Assembly: GCF_031128465.2 (NCBI RefSeq) | Contig: NZ_CP155618.1 | Location: 3,958,501 to 4,022,500, forward strand | DNA from: Mariniflexile litorale | GTDB lineage: Bacteria > Bacteroidota > Bacteroidia > Flavobacteriales > Flavobacteriaceae | Direction of reading: 5' to 3' | DNA: 64,000 bases | Part shown: one piece after another, positions 9,517 to 19,478 of the stretch | How positions within the stretch are numbered: position 1 is the stretch's first letter | How the letters are laid out: every line of letters starts with the position of its first letter | Made by a program: the position numbers and the translations under genes | The notes under the pieces: generated by a model | The model's input: the letters and a program-made list of their open reading frames with translations, nothing else | What the model was told of the DNA's origin: nothing | Databases searched by the model: none

Positions 9517-10898
9517 TGAAATCAATAAAAAATATTTGCTGCATAGGCGCAGGGTATGTAGGTGGCCCAACCATGGCTATCATTGCTAAAAAAAACCCAC
9601 ACATTAAAGTTACTATCGTAGATATCAATGCCGAACGCATTGCTGCTTGGAACGATAAAGATCTATCTAAATTACCCATTTATGAACCGGGTTTAGCCGA
9701 AATTGTAAGCGAAATAAGAGATAAAAACCTTTTCTTTTCTACAGATATAAATAAAGCAATATCCGAATCTGAAATGATTTTTATTTCAGTCAATACCCCT
9801 ACCAAAACCTACGGGAAAGGGAAAGGCATGGCGGCCGATTTGAAATATATTGAGCTTTGTGCTAGAAATATAGCCGAAGTAGCGAAATCAAATAAAATTG
9901 TAGTAGAAAAATCAACCCTGCCTGTTAGAACCGCAGAGGCCATTAAAAGCATTCTACACAATACCGGTAATGGGGTGCAATTCGATATCTTATCCAATCC
10001 GGAATTTTTGGCTGAAGGCACAGCTATTGAAGATTTATTGAACCCAGACCGTGTTTTAATTGGAGGCGAATCTGAAGATGCCATTGCATGCCTTGCTAAT
10101 ATTTATGGCAGTTGGGTATCGCAAGATCGAATTTTAAGAACCAATTTATGGTCGTCTGAATTGTCAAAATTAACTGCAAATGCCTTTCTAGCACAGCGTA
10201 TTTCGTCCATCAATGCCATTTCCGAACTTTGCGAACATACAGGAGCTAATGTAAAAGAGGTTTCTAAAGCTATTGGATTTGACTCGCGAATAGGGTCAAA
10301 ATTCTTAAACGCTTCCGTGGGGTTTGGCGGCTCTTGCTTTCAAAAAGATATTTTAAACTTAGTATACATAGCGAGATCATACAATTTACATCAAGTGGCT
10401 GATTATTGGGAACAAGTTATTATCATGAACGACCATCAAAAAAGACGTTTTTCGGATAGGTTAATAAAAACATTATACAACACCGTTTCTGGAAAGAAAA
10501 TTGCTTTTTTAGGATGGGCTTTTAAAAAGGACACCAACGATACTAGAGAATCAGCGGCTATTTATGTAGCAGATCATTTACTTAGTGAACAGGCCTATAT
10601 TTCAGTATACGACCCTAAAGTATCTGATGTAAAAATTCAAAGCGATTTAAATTATCTAAACACCAGATCTGAAGCAGAAAACCTAGAATACGTAAATCCC
10701 GTTACCTCCCCTTATGAAGCTTTAAAAGAGGCACATGCGGTAACTATTATGACCGAATGGGATGAATTTAAAACCTATAATTGGGAAGAAATTTATGCAA
10801 ACATGAAAAAACCGGCATTTATTTTTGATGGTCGAAATATTTTAGATAAATCTGAAATGGAAAAAATAGGTTTTGAATATTATGCGATAGGACAATAA
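9516..10898 (+). CDS. ugd: UDP-glucose 6-dehydrogenase, long (eukaryote-like) form
   Basis: NAD-dependent double oxidation of UDP-glucose to UDP-glucuronate in the cytosol. The 460-aa protein has an N-terminal Rossmann motif [16 protein letters not shown] and the substrate segment [20 protein letters not shown]. It also carries [13 protein letters not shown], the catalytic cysteine in [15 protein letters not shown], and [20 protein letters not shown]. The AGYVGGPT start, GKGKG insert and GGSCFQKD are hallmarks of the animal-like UGDH branch found in Bacteroidota, longer than typical bacterial Ugd (about 390 aa). It shares the A of TAATG with the epimerase gene. Its product would feed the UDP-GlcA 4-epimerase at 13336. 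Confidence 0.92.
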   Translation: MKSIKNICCIGAGYVGGPTMAIIAKKNPHIKVTIVDINAERIAAWNDKDLSKLPIYEPGLAEIVSEIRDKNLFFSTDINKAISESEMIFISVNTPTKTYGKGKGMAADLKYIELCARNIAEVAKSNKIVVEKSTLPVRTAEAIKSILHNTGNGVQFDILSNPEFLAEGTAIEDLLNPDRVLIGGESEDAIACLANIYGSWVSQDRILRTNLWSSELSKLTANAFLAQRISSINAISELCEHTGANVKEVSKAIGFDSRIGSKFLNASVGFGGSCFQKDILNLVYIARSYNLHQVADYWEQVIIMNDHQKRRFSDRLIKTLYNTVSGKKIAFLGWAFKKDTNDTRESAAIYVADHLLSEQAYISVYDPKVSDVKIQSDLNYLNTRSEAENLEYVNPVTSPYEALKEAHAVTIMTEWDEFKTYNWEEIYANMKKPAFIFDGRNILDKSEMEKIGFEYYAIGQ

Positions 10899-10902
10899 AT
10901 TA

Positions 10903-12219
10903 ATGAGTCAAAACGAAAAAATAGCGGTTATTGGTTTGGGGTATGTAGGCTTGCCTCTCGCCCGCTTATTTGCTACAAAATACCCTGTATTAGGTTTTGA
11001 TATTAATCCAAATCGAGTGGATCAGTTACAAATAGGTAAAGATGCAACGCTTGAAATTGAAGAAAAAATATTAAAAGCTGTCTTAAAACAGGAAAACGAT
11101 GCGCAAATAGGTTTATACTGTTCTTCAAACCAAGAGGATCTAAAAGACTGCAATGTATATATTGTTACAGTACCTACCCCTATAGATAAGAATAACAGAC
11201 CAAACATGCAGGCTTTATATATGGCTAGTAAAATGATTGGAAGTGTTATTACAAAAGGTAATATGGTTGTTTTTGAATCGACGGTTTATCCAGGTGCAAC
11301 GGAAGAAGATTGTATCCCCATTATTGAAAAAGCCAGTGGTTTAGTATACAACAAAGATTTTTTTGCAGGCTATTCCCCCGAACGGATCAACCCAGGTGAT
11401 AAAGAGCATACCGTCGATACTATTTTAAAAATAACTTCAGGATCCACACCCGAAATAGCCAATAAAATAGACAAACTCTATAGTTCGGTAATTACGGCAG
11501 GTACCTATAAAGCACCTTCTATAAAAGTAGCCGAAGCAGCGAAGGTTATTGAAAATTCACAACGCGATATCAACATTGCCTTCGTTAATGAATTGGCTAA
11601 GATTTTTAATTTGATGGACCTTGATACCCATGCGGTTTTGGAAGCTGCAGGTACCAAATGGAACTTTTTACCTTTTAAACCGGGTTTAGTAGGCGGGCAT
11701 TGTATAGGGGTCGACCCCTATTACTTAGCGCAAAAAGCACAAGAACTAGGGTACCATCCAGAAATCATATTAGCGGGACGTCGTGTGAATGATAGTATGG
11801 GGCAATATGTAGCCATGCAAGTCATCAAACTCATGCTTCAAAAAGACATCAAAATTAAAGGAGCAAATATCTTAATACTGGGTATAACCTTTAAGGAAAA
11901 TTGTCCCGATGTACGTAATACAAGAGTCATAGACATTATTGAGGAATTACAAGGTTTCGGTGTTAACCTCACGATGGTCGATCCTTGGGCAAACCCTGAA
12001 GAAGTCAAGCATGCGTATGGCTTAACAACAACAACTCATCTCCCTCTTTTGAATCGCTCTGGTTCCGTTGAAGAACAGGAATACAAATTCGATGCTGTGG
12101 TACTTGCTGTAGCACACCAAGAATTTTTAAAATTAAACCTAAAGACTTTATTAAACACCAACGGTGTATTGTATGATGTTAAGGGGTTTATTAAAGAAAA
12201 AGTAGATGGTAAATTATAA
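10903..12219 (+). CDS. tviB: UDP-N-acetylhexosamine 6-dehydrogenase (TviB/WbpO-like)
   Basis: Predicted to oxidise UDP-GlcNAc or UDP-GalNAc at C6 to the uronic acid. The 438-aa protein has the Rossmann motif [55 protein letters not shown] and the catalytic cysteine in [15 protein letters not shown]. The [10 protein letters not shown] and [10 protein letters not shown] motifs separate this N-acetylhexosamine branch from UDP-glucose dehydrogenases. It lies 4 bp after ugd and close to the WbpP-type epimerase, the pair used for UDP-GalNAcA in Vi antigen. Which substrate is oxidised first cannot be told from sequence. Confidence 0.87.
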   Translation: MSQNEKIAVIGLGYVGLPLARLFATKYPVLGFDINPNRVDQLQIGKDATLEIEEKILKAVLKQENDAQIGLYCSSNQEDLKDCNVYIVTVPTPIDKNNRPNMQALYMASKMIGSVITKGNMVVFESTVYPGATEEDCIPIIEKASGLVYNKDFFAGYSPERINPGDKEHTVDTILKITSGSTPEIANKIDKLYSSVITAGTYKAPSIKVAEAAKVIENSQRDINIAFVNELAKIFNLMDLDTHAVLEAAGTKWNFLPFKPGLVGGHCIGVDPYYLAQKAQELGYHPEIILAGRRVNDSMGQYVAMQVIKLMLQKDIKIKGANILILGITFKENCPDVRNTRVIDIIEELQGFGVNLTMVDPWANPEEVKHAYGLTTTTHLPLLNRSGSVEEQEYKFDAVVLAVAHQEFLKLNLKTLLNTNGVLYDVKGFIKEKVDGKL

Positions 12220-12234
12220 TCTAACAAAAATATT

Positions 12235-13281
12235 ATGAGAATTTTAATAACAGGAGGTGCTGGGTTTATTGGATCACATGTAGTGAGACTATTTGTTAAT
12301 AAATATCCTAATTATCAGATTTTTAATCTGGATGCACTTACCTATGCTGGTAATTTAGAAAATTTAAACGATTTAAATAGTTCTAAAAATTATACATTTA
12401 TAAAAGGAGACATCACAGATGAAGGATTTATAAACAGTATTTTTCAACAACATCAATTTGATGCTGTTATTCATTTAGCTGCAGAATCTCATGTAGATAG
12501 ATCTATAACAGATCCTTTAGCTTTTGCCAAAACCAATATTATGGGAACCATGATATTATTAAATGCTTTTAAAAACTTATGGAAAAACAATTGGGACAGC
12601 AAGCTATTTTATCATGTTAGTACAGATGAAGTATATGGAACTTTAGGCAAAAGTGGTTTTTTTATAGAAAGCACTCCTTACGACCCCAATTCCCCCTATT
12701 CTGCTTCAAAAGCCAGTTCAGACCATTTTGTAAGAGCCTATGGAGAAACGTATGGTCTCCCTTATGTTATTTCCAATTGTTCTAACAATTATGGACCTAA
12801 TCAATTTCCAGAAAAACTCATTCCTCTATTTATAAATAACATCATACAAAACAAATCGTTGCCAGTGTATGGTGATGGTAATTACACCAGAGATTGGTTA
12901 TATGTTATAGACCATGCCATAGCTATCGATTTAGTCTTTCATAAAGGAAAAAATAACGAAACATATAATATTGGCGGTTTTAATGAATGGAAAAACTTAG
13001 AATTAGTTAAATTGCTTTGTCAAAAGATGGATGATAAATTAGGTAGAGCCGCGGGAACTTCAGAAAAACTTATAACTTTTATAAAAGATAGACCGGGGCA
13101 CGATTTACGATATGCCATAGATGCAACAAAAATAAATAAAGATTTAGGTTGGAGTCCAAGTGTAACGTTTGAACAAGGTTTATCTAAAACCATAGACTGG
13201 TATTTGAATAATACCGATTGGTTAAATAATGTTACTTCTGGCGAATATCTAAAATATTATAAAAACATGTATTTAAATTAA
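12235..13281 (+). CDS. rfbB: dTDP-glucose 4,6-dehydratase
   Basis: Cytosolic NAD-dependent SDR making dTDP-4-keto-6-deoxyglucose. The 348-aa protein has [18 protein letters not shown], the family-specific LDALTYAGNLENL, HLAAESHVDRSI, the catalytic VSTDEVYGTLG (Asp-Glu pair) and YSASKASSDHFVRAY (Tyr-x3-Lys), then NNYGPNQFPEKLIPL. The substrate comes from the RfbA-like enzyme at 14683. No rmlC or rmlD for dTDP-rhamnose is present. The product should therefore go to the FdtA/FdtB/FdtC-like branch at 15546-18006. Confidence 0.95.
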   Translation: MRILITGGAGFIGSHVVRLFVNKYPNYQIFNLDALTYAGNLENLNDLNSSKNYTFIKGDITDEGFINSIFQQHQFDAVIHLAAESHVDRSITDPLAFAKTNIMGTMILLNAFKNLWKNNWDSKLFYHVSTDEVYGTLGKSGFFIESTPYDPNSPYSASKASSDHFVRAYGETYGLPYVISNCSNNYGPNQFPEKLIPLFINNIIQNKSLPVYGDGNYTRDWLYVIDHAIAIDLVFHKGKNNETYNIGGFNEWKNLELVKLLCQKMDDKLGRAAGTSEKLITFIKDRPGHDLRYAIDATKINKDLGWSPSVTFEQGLSKTIDWYLNNTDWLNNVTSGEYLKYYKNMYLN

Positions 13282-13335
13282 ACGATAACTCATCACTATA
13301 ACATAAGTTATACAAAATTAATTAAACTTCATTAA

Positions 13336-14391
13336 ATGACGAATCAATCTAATAATTCAGTAAAAAAAACCGTTCTCGTTACAGGTGCTGCCGGTTTTAT
13401 AGGATTTCATTTGGCTAAAAAATTATTATCAGAAGGCCATTCTGTTATTGGTCTTGACAATATTAACGACTATTATGATATAAATTTAAAATATGCTAGG
13501 TTACTAGAGCTCGGAATAGAAAAAAATGAAGCCGAAACATATAATAATCTTTGTAATAGTAAAACGCACAATTCTTTTTCGTTTATTAAAATGAACATTG
13601 AAGATAGAGAAGCGCTTCCTATACTGTTTAAAAATCAAGATATCCACATCGTTTGTAATTTGGCAGCGCAGGCAGGTGTTAGATACAGTATTGAAAACCC
13701 CGAAGCTTATGTTGATAGCAATGTTACTGGGTTTCTAAACATATTGGAGTGTTGTAGGCATCATAACATCAAACATTTGGTATATGCCAGTAGCTCTAGT
13801 GTTTATGGTCTTAACAAAAAAATTCCTTTTTCAACAGATGATAATGTAGATAACCCTATCAGTTTATATGCTGCCACTAAAAAAAGTAATGAACTTATGG
13901 CACATACCTATAGTCATTTATTTAAAATTCCAACTACTGGCTTACGGTTTTTTACGGTGTATGGGCCATGGGGTCGACCTGATATGGCTTTATTTTTATT
14001 TACAGATGCTATTTCAAAAAACAAGCCTATAAAAGTTTTTAATAATGGGCAAATGGAAAGAGATTTTACCTATGTTGATGATATCGTTGAAGGTGTTACA
14101 CGCATTATAAATAAAGAAACAGCCGAAAGAATTCAATCTAATAAATTTTATAAAATTTACAACATAGGGAACAATAATTCGGTAAAACTTTTAGATTTCA
14201 TTAAAGAGATTGAAATTAATATGGGAAAAGAAGCCGAAAAATTAATGCTTCCTATGCAACCTGGAGATGTTGAAAGAACTTGGGCTAATGTGGATGATTT
14301 AATTAAAGATTATGATTACAGGCCTAATACATCTATTAAAAATGGGGTGAAAAATTTCGTTCAATGGTATAATAAATACTACAATTCGTAG
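13336..14391 (+). CDS. UDP-glucuronate 4-epimerase (CapI/LspL-like)
   Basis: Predicted to interconvert UDP-GlcA and UDP-GalA. The 351-aa SDR has VLVTGAAGFIGFHLAKKLL, the family-typical GLDNINDYYDINLKYARL, NLAAQAGVRYSIENPEAYV, YASSSSVYG with YAATKKSNELMAH (Tyr-x3-Lys), and the signature GLRFFTVYGPWGRPDMALF. It lies 54 bp after rfbB and ends the first block of sugar genes. The precursor would come from the UDP-glucose dehydrogenase at 9516, so the polymer probably holds galacturonic and/or glucuronic acid. Confidence 0.9.
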   Translation: MTNQSNNSVKKTVLVTGAAGFIGFHLAKKLLSEGHSVIGLDNINDYYDINLKYARLLELGIEKNEAETYNNLCNSKTHNSFSFIKMNIEDREALPILFKNQDIHIVCNLAAQAGVRYSIENPEAYVDSNVTGFLNILECCRHHNIKHLVYASSSSVYGLNKKIPFSTDDNVDNPISLYAATKKSNELMAHTYSHLFKIPTTGLRFFTVYGPWGRPDMALFLFTDAISKNKPIKVFNNGQMERDFTYVDDIVEGVTRIINKETAERIQSNKFYKIYNIGNNNSVKLLDFIKEIEINMGKEAEKLMLPMQPGDVERTWANVDDLIKDYDYRPNTSIKNGVKNFVQWYNKYYNS

Positions 14392-14445
14392 AAGGTTTCT
14401 ACTAAAATGGATTTCATCGTAAAAAGGGATAGCTTAATATGATTA

Positions 14446-14478
14446 TTTGTTCTTATTAAATTTATTTTATCATATTTG
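14446..14478 (+). promoter_or_regulatory. candidate promoter upstream of rfbA block
   Basis: TTTG (14446-14449), 21 bp, then CATATTTG (14471-14478), one base off TAnnTTTG. It shares ATATTTGCGC with the promoter-like site near 8480. It is the best candidate in the 291-bp gap 14392-14682, though the implied leader of about 200 nt is long. Nothing else is recognised in the gap. Confidence 0.35.
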
Positions 14479-14682
14479 CGCCGTAATTTTTTAAGATTTA
14501 TCAAATATTAAATAGTGCTTTTTTTAAAACAATAAATATTATTTAGATATTAATACCAACGGTATATCTGTTTATTTTTTTCGTTTTAATACAAGAGTAA
14601 TTACAAAGTATTTAGTTCAAAATATAAAACTTGATTAATGAATACTCTAATTTATTAATTAATTTGACTTTAATTTAAAAAT

Positions 14683-15546
14683 ATGAAAGGAATTATTTTA
14701 GCAGGTGGATCAGGAACAAGGCTTTACCCATTAACAATATCTGTTAGCAAACAGTTATTACCCGTTTATGATAAGCCCATGATATATTACCCACTATCCG
14801 TTTTAATGTTGGCAGGAATTAAAGATATCCTCATCATCACAACCCCCCATGATCAACATGCTTTTAGGAACCTATTAGGTGACGGGTCGCAAGTAGGCTG
14901 CCGTTTTGAATACGCAGTGCAACCAGAACCAAATGGCTTAGCAGAAGCTTTTATAATTGGTGCCGATTTTATAGGTAAAGATAAAGTAGCATTAGTGTTA
15001 GGGGATAATATTTTTTATGGAAGTGGTTTTGGAAAATTACTTAGAAGTAAAACCAATATAAACGGCGCTTCTATATTCGCATATCCTGTAAATGACCCTG
15101 AACGTTACGGTGTTGTTGAATTTGATAATAACGAAAAAGTAATCAGTATTGAAGAAAAGCCAACAAAGCCAAAATCATCTTATGCTGTACCTGGCCTTTA
15201 TTTCTATGACAATAGAGTGGTTGAATTTGCAAAAAATGTAGAACCATCAGCACGTGGTGAAAAAGAAATAACCACATTAAACCAAATGTATTTGGCTGAA
15301 AATGAACTTGAAGTTGGTATCATGACCCGAGGTATGGCTTGGCTAGATACCGGTACAGTAGATTCTATGGATGATGCCACCGAGTTTGTACGTGTTATGG
15401 AAAAACGTACGGGAACTAAAATTGCCTGTATTGAAGAAATCGCTTATTTACATGGGTATATTAATAAAGAACAAGCTAAAGAAGTGGCAAAAAAGTATGG
15501 TAAAAGTGGTTATGGCGATTACATTTTAAAAGTAATATCAGAATAA
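14683..15546 (+). CDS. rfbA: glucose-1-phosphate thymidylyltransferase
   Basis: Makes dTDP-glucose from dTTP and glucose-1-phosphate, the entry step for dTDP-6-deoxy sugars. The 287-aa protein has the nucleotidyltransferase signature [69 protein letters not shown] and the C-terminal [15 protein letters not shown] with [11 protein letters not shown]. Length and motifs match RmlA throughout. Its stop overlaps the first cupin gene by one base. It heads a tightly packed six-gene run (rfbA, two cupins, FdtC-like, FdtB-like, MBOAT) for one dTDP-amino sugar. Confidence 0.96.
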   Translation: MKGIILAGGSGTRLYPLTISVSKQLLPVYDKPMIYYPLSVLMLAGIKDILIITTPHDQHAFRNLLGDGSQVGCRFEYAVQPEPNGLAEAFIIGADFIGKDKVALVLGDNIFYGSGFGKLLRSKTNINGASIFAYPVNDPERYGVVEFDNNEKVISIEEKPTKPKSSYAVPGLYFYDNRVVEFAKNVEPSARGEKEITTLNQMYLAENELEVGIMTRGMAWLDTGTVDSMDDATEFVRVMEKRTGTKIACIEEIAYLHGYINKEQAKEVAKKYGKSGYGDYILKVISE

Positions 15547-15956
15547 TGGAACAGGTTAAAATAATAAATTTACCAAAAATTTTAGACCCCAGAGGGAATC
15601 TAAGTTTTTTTGAAAACAGTAATCAAATACCATTCAACATCAAAAGAACCTACTGGATCTATGATGTACCTGGTGGAGAAATGCGAGGAAGCCATGCTTT
15701 CAAAACATCTCATGAATTTATCATTGCGCTTTCAGGAAGTTTTGATGTCGTTTTAAACGATGGAAAAAACGAAAAAAAATTCAGTTTAAATAGGTCGTAT
15801 TATGGGCTGTATGTTCCTAACTTATTATGGCGACGTATTGAAAATTTTTCTACCAATTCATTAGCACTCATTGTCTCAAATGTTGCCTATAATGAAAAGG
15901 ACTATATAAGAGATTTTGATGCATTTAAAAAATATAGAGATGAAGTTAAAAGCTAG
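15546..15956 (+). CDS. FdtA-like cupin (WxcM-like C-terminal domain), copy 1, altered active site
   Basis: 136-aa single-domain cupin of the family that isomerises dTDP-4-keto-6-deoxyglucose to the 3-keto form. It has RTYWIYDVPGGEMRGSHAFK and HEFIIALSGSFDVVLNDG, with PNLLWRRIENFS in the C-terminal half. The family usually carries HxH at the metal-free active site. Here the motif is His50-Ala-Phe52, so the second histidine is lost, and the following Q-type position is Glu. It overlaps the next cupin by 17 bp. It may have a different substrate or product epimer, or a non-catalytic or heteromeric role. Fold assignment is firm, activity is not. Confidence 0.8.
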   Translation: MEQVKIINLPKILDPRGNLSFFENSNQIPFNIKRTYWIYDVPGGEMRGSHAFKTSHEFIIALSGSFDVVLNDGKNEKKFSLNRSYYGLYVPNLLWRRIENFSTNSLALIVSNVAYNEKDYIRDFDAFKKYRDEVKS

Positions 15957-16359
15957 TACCGTATACGATTGCTCTGTTATAGATGTTTCTAAAGTTCATA
16001 ATGATGCAGGAAATATTACAGTGGTGGAAAATGGGCATAACATCCCTTTTGAGGTTAAAAGAATCTATTATTTATACGATGTTCCCAGTGGAGAAGCACG
16101 TGGCGGGCATGCCCATTACGAATTAGAACAATTTATTATAGCGGCTAGTGGTAGTTTTGATGTTATTATAGACGACGGCATAAATAAAAAACGGGTGTCT
16201 TTAAATAGACCCAATTTAGCATTGCACATCGTGCCAGGGTTATGGCGCGAACTTGATAACTTTTCATCAGGTTCTATTTGCATGGTTTTAGCATCTCATA
16301 AATATGAAGAGAGCGATTATATTAGAGATTATAATGAATTCATGGAATTAAAAAAATGA
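15940..16359 (+). CDS. fdtA: FdtA-like dTDP-4-keto-6-deoxyglucose 3,4-ketoisomerase, copy 2
   Basis: Cupin with the full family motif YYLYDVPSGEARGGHAHYE (His57 and His59) followed by LEQFIIAASGSFDVIIDDG, so it is the likely catalytic 3,4-ketoisomerase. I chose ATG 15940 (139 aa, MKLKASTVYD), which matches FdtA length. An upstream in-frame ATG at 15916 would reach further into copy 1. It overlaps copy 1 by 17 bp and the acetyltransferase gene by 4 bp. FdtA versus QdtA product (galacto versus gluco 3-keto sugar) cannot be decided by eye. Confidence 0.85.
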   Translation: MKLKASTVYDCSVIDVSKVHNDAGNITVVENGHNIPFEVKRIYYLYDVPSGEARGGHAHYELEQFIIAASGSFDVIIDDGINKKRVSLNRPNLALHIVPGLWRELDNFSSGSICMVLASHKYEESDYIRDYNEFMELKK

Positions 16360-16910
16360 GTGTATTTATCCATAATTTAGCCGATGTACAATCCACGCAT
16401 ATAGGTGATAAAACAACTATATGGCAATTTGTAGTCGTTTTAAAAAATGCAATAATTGGCGAAAACTGCAATATTTGTTCCCATGTTTTTATAGAAAATA
16501 ACGTTGAGATAGGTGATTTTGTCACCATAAAATGTGGTGTTCAAATTTGGGACGGTATTAAAATAAAAGACCGTGTATTTATTGGGCCAAATGTAACCTT
16601 CACAAATGATTTAGCGCCACGATCTAAAGGTGATTTTAAAATCATGGAAACTACTATAAATAAAGGAGCATCTATAGGTGCCAACGCCACCATAATAGCA
16701 GGAAATAATATTGGAGACTATGCCATGGTTGGTGCAGGATCGGTAGTAACAAAAAACATAAGTAATAACGAACTTTGGGTAGGAAATCCCGCTAAACATG
16801 TAGGATACATTACTAACGAAGGAGATATTTTAGATTTAAATTTAGTACATAAAAAATCTAAAGAAAAATATAAATGGAACAAAACCAATTTAATTAAAGC
16901 AGATGATTAA
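16356..16910 (+). CDS. fdtC: sugar N-acetyltransferase, left-handed beta-helix (FdtC-like)
   Basis: 184-aa trimeric hexapeptide-repeat acyltransferase predicted to N-acetylate the 3-amino group of dTDP-Fuc3N or Qui3N. The N-terminus [21 protein letters not shown] is typical of the WbpD/FdtC/QdtC group. Repeats run from about 14 to 150 with an inserted loop carrying [13 protein letters not shown], and the tail has [13 protein letters not shown] overlaps the cupin stop (ATGA) and the 3' end overlaps the aminotransferase by 8 bp, so translational coupling is likely. It is also the only obvious soluble sugar N-acetyltransferase of this type in the locus. Confidence 0.85.
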   Translation: MSVFIHNLADVQSTHIGDKTTIWQFVVVLKNAIIGENCNICSHVFIENNVEIGDFVTIKCGVQIWDGIKIKDRVFIGPNVTFTNDLAPRSKGDFKIMETTINKGASIGANATIIAGNNIGDYAMVGAGSVVTKNISNNELWVGNPAKHVGYITNEGDILDLNLVHKKSKEKYKWNKTNLIKADD

Positions 16911-18006
16911 ATTTTTAGACTTACAAAAAATAAACCAACAGTATCAGGAAGAATTAAAACAAGCAGCTGCTAGAGTAATAGATTCTGGTTGGTATTTATT
17001 AGGCAGCGAAACTGAATTATTTGAAACTAATTATGCAGCATTTTGTGGCAGTAAATTCGCATTAGGGGTAGCGAACGGTTTAGATGCCTTACGTCTTATC
17101 TTTAAAGCGTATATCGAGTTAGGCATCATGCAAAAAGGTGATGAAGTTATCATTCCTGCAAATACATACATCGCATCCGTATTAGCGGTCACTGATAATG
17201 GTTTGGTACCCGTTTTAGTAGAACCCAACATAACTACTTATAACTTAGATACTACAAAAATAGAGCAGGCCATCACCTCTAAAACCAAAGCCATTTTAAC
17301 AGTGCATTTATATGGTCAAAATTCTATTGATAACAATATGTTGGCTATCTGTAAAAAGCACAAGTTAAAATTAGTAGAAGACAGTGCGCAATCGCATGGT
17401 GCTACGTTTAAAGGTCAGGTAATGGGCAACATTGGGGATGCTACAGGCCATAGTTTTTACCCTGGTAAAAATTTAGGAGCTTTGGGAGATGCTGGAGCGG
17501 TTACTACAAATGATGAAGCATTATACAACGTTATCAAAGCGCTTGGTAATTATGGGTCTATAAAAAAATATGAAAACAAGTATCAAGGGCTTAACTCTAG
17601 ATTAGACGAAATTCAAGCTGCTTTCTTAAATGTAAAGCTAAAGTATATAGATATAGACATTCAAAACCGTAGAAATGTTGCTAATTATTATTTAGAAAAC
17701 ATCAACAACCCTTTAATAACCCTTCCTACTGTATTAAATCAAGAGGGGCATGTGTGGCATTTATTTGTGGTGAGATTACCCCATCGAGAAATTTTACAAA
17801 ATTACTTATTGGAAAATGGGGTTCAAACCTTAATTCATTACCCCATACCACCCCATAAACAAATGGCATATAACGAATTAAGTCATTTGAATTTGCCTGT
17901 AACTGAAAAAATACATAACGAAGTGTTGAGTTTACCTATCAGTGCTGTATTAACTCAAGAAGAGGTTGAAAAAGTAGTTAAACTTGTAAATAGTTTTAAA
18001 ATTTAA
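16903..18006 (+). CDS. fdtB: dTDP-3-keto-6-deoxyhexose aminotransferase (FdtB/QdtB-like)
   Basis: PLP enzyme of the DegT family that aminates C3. The 367-aa protein begins [18 protein letters not shown] and has [27 protein letters not shown], the [11 protein letters not shown] motif and the PLP lysine in [26 protein letters not shown] and [10 protein letters not shown] are typical of C3 aminotransferases such as FdtB, QdtB and DesV. It completes the set rfbA-rfbB-isomerase-aminotransferase-acetyltransferase for dTDP-Fuc3NAc or dTDP-Qui3NAc. The MBOAT gene follows 12 bp downstream. Confidence 0.9.
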   Translation: MIKFLDLQKINQQYQEELKQAAARVIDSGWYLLGSETELFETNYAAFCGSKFALGVANGLDALRLIFKAYIELGIMQKGDEVIIPANTYIASVLAVTDNGLVPVLVEPNITTYNLDTTKIEQAITSKTKAILTVHLYGQNSIDNNMLAICKKHKLKLVEDSAQSHGATFKGQVMGNIGDATGHSFYPGKNLGALGDAGAVTTNDEALYNVIKALGNYGSIKKYENKYQGLNSRLDEIQAAFLNVKLKYIDIDIQNRRNVANYYLENINNPLITLPTVLNQEGHVWHLFVVRLPHREILQNYLLENGVQTLIHYPIPPHKQMAYNELSHLNLPVTEKIHNEVLSLPISAVLTQEEVEKVVKLVNSFKI

Positions 18007-18018
18007 AAAAAGAATACC

Positions 18019-19467
18019 ATGCTCTTTAATTCTTTAGATTTTGCTGTTTTCTTACCCATCGTTTTTGTACTCTATTGGTTTGTTCTAAAAAACAACCTAA
18101 AAGCACAAAATGTATTGATAGTGGTTGCTAGCTATATATTTTATGGATGGTGGGACTGGCGTTTTTTATTTTTAATTGCTTTTAGTACCATCTTAGACTT
18201 TTTAATTGGCAGAAAACTTGCTAAGGAAGAGCACCTTCAAAAACGTAAAGTATTATTATGGTGTAGTATTTTTGTTAACTTAGGGTTTTTAGGTTTCTTC
18301 AAATATTATAATTTTTTCTTAGATAATTTTGTTTCAGCATTTTCATTTTTTGGAAACGAGATTCAAGCAAATTCATTAAACATCATACTTCCTGTAGGTA
18401 TTAGTTTCTATACGTTTCAAACATTAAGCTATACCATTGATGTTTACAGAAAAAAACTAGAGCCTAGTAAAGATTTTATGGCCTTTACAGCCTTTGTTTC
18501 CTTCTTCCCGCAATTAGTTGCAGGGCCTATTGAAAGAGCCACAAACCTCCTACCCCAATTTTATAAAAAAAGAACCTTTAATTATAATTTAGCTGTAGAT
18601 GGTTTAAGACAAATTTTATGGGGGCTTTTCAAAAAAATTGTTATTGCCGATAATTGCGCCACCTATGCCAATTTAATTTTCAATAATTCAGACGATTATT
18701 CAGGAAGCACCTTAGTATTAGGGGCTCTATTTTTTACCTTTCAAATTTATGGCGATTTCTCGGGATATTCGGACATCGCTATTGGTACTTCAAGACTATT
18801 TGGTTTTGACTTAAAACAAAACTTTGCATTTCCCTACTTCTCAAGAGATATTGCAGAGTTTTGGAGACGTTGGCACATATCACTCTCTTCATGGTTTAAA
18901 GATTATGTTTACATCCCCCTTGGTGGTAGTAAAGGAGGGACTGCTATGAAAGTAAGAAACACATTCATTATATTTATTGTTAGTGGTTTTTGGCATGGTG
19001 CCAACTGGACATTTATTGTTTGGGGCGCTTTAAATGCCATTTATTTTCTACCCCTATTACTTACTAACAAGAATCGAAACAATATGGAGGTGGTTGCCAA
19101 TCACAGTTTTTTACCAAATATTAAAGAAACTTTTCAAATGCTCCTTACATTTGCTTTAACTATGTTGGCTTGGGTGTTTTTTAGAGCAGACAATGTAGGG
19201 CATGCCTTAAATATCATTTCTGAGATTTTTTCGAAAAGCATTTTAAGTACTCCAAATTTTGAAGGATTTACTAAATCGTTAATAGTTATTCTAATGATTT
19301 TGTTTTTCCTCTCTATCGAATGGCTAGGTAGAAAAGGCTTATTTGCCCTCGAAAAAATAGATATTATTAAATATAAACCACTCCGTTGGGTCTTTTATTT
19401 AATACTAATTGTGGGTATCATTATATTTGGAGGCGACCAACAAGGATTTATTTATTTTCAATTTTAA
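18019..19467 (+). CDS. MBOAT membrane O-acyltransferase 1 (AlgI/DltB-like)
   Basis: 482-aa polytopic inner-membrane protein of the MBOAT family, which passes an acyl group (often acetyl) across the membrane for sugar O-acylation. It has about ten hydrophobic segments, the AlgI-like AEFWRRWHISLSSWFKDY and the active-site histidine in GFWHGANWTFIVWG (His326). It ends in FIYFQF, like the other two MBOATs in the window. The next gene encodes its probable SGNH partner. It is very close in sequence to the MBOAT at 27088 over the central 150 residues. The polymer target is unknown. Confidence 0.92.
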   Translation: MLFNSLDFAVFLPIVFVLYWFVLKNNLKAQNVLIVVASYIFYGWWDWRFLFLIAFSTILDFLIGRKLAKEEHLQKRKVLLWCSIFVNLGFLGFFKYYNFFLDNFVSAFSFFGNEIQANSLNIILPVGISFYTFQTLSYTIDVYRKKLEPSKDFMAFTAFVSFFPQLVAGPIERATNLLPQFYKKRTFNYNLAVDGLRQILWGLFKKIVIADNCATYANLIFNNSDDYSGSTLVLGALFFTFQIYGDFSGYSDIAIGTSRLFGFDLKQNFAFPYFSRDIAEFWRRWHISLSSWFKDYVYIPLGGSKGGTAMKVRNTFIIFIVSGFWHGANWTFIVWGALNAIYFLPLLLTNKNRNNMEVVANHSFLPNIKETFQMLLTFALTMLAWVFFRADNVGHALNIISEIFSKSILSTPNFEGFTKSLIVILMILFFLSIEWLGRKGLFALEKIDIIKYKPLRWVFYLILIVGIIIFGGDQQGFIYFQF

Positions 19468-19478
19468 ATAGAGGCATG

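Noticed and set aside
19386-19478. Upstream extension of the first SGNH gene
   Set aside because: Would overlap the MBOAT end in another frame; the extension is not signal-like, whereas ATG 19479 has a GAGG and begins a proper TM helix.
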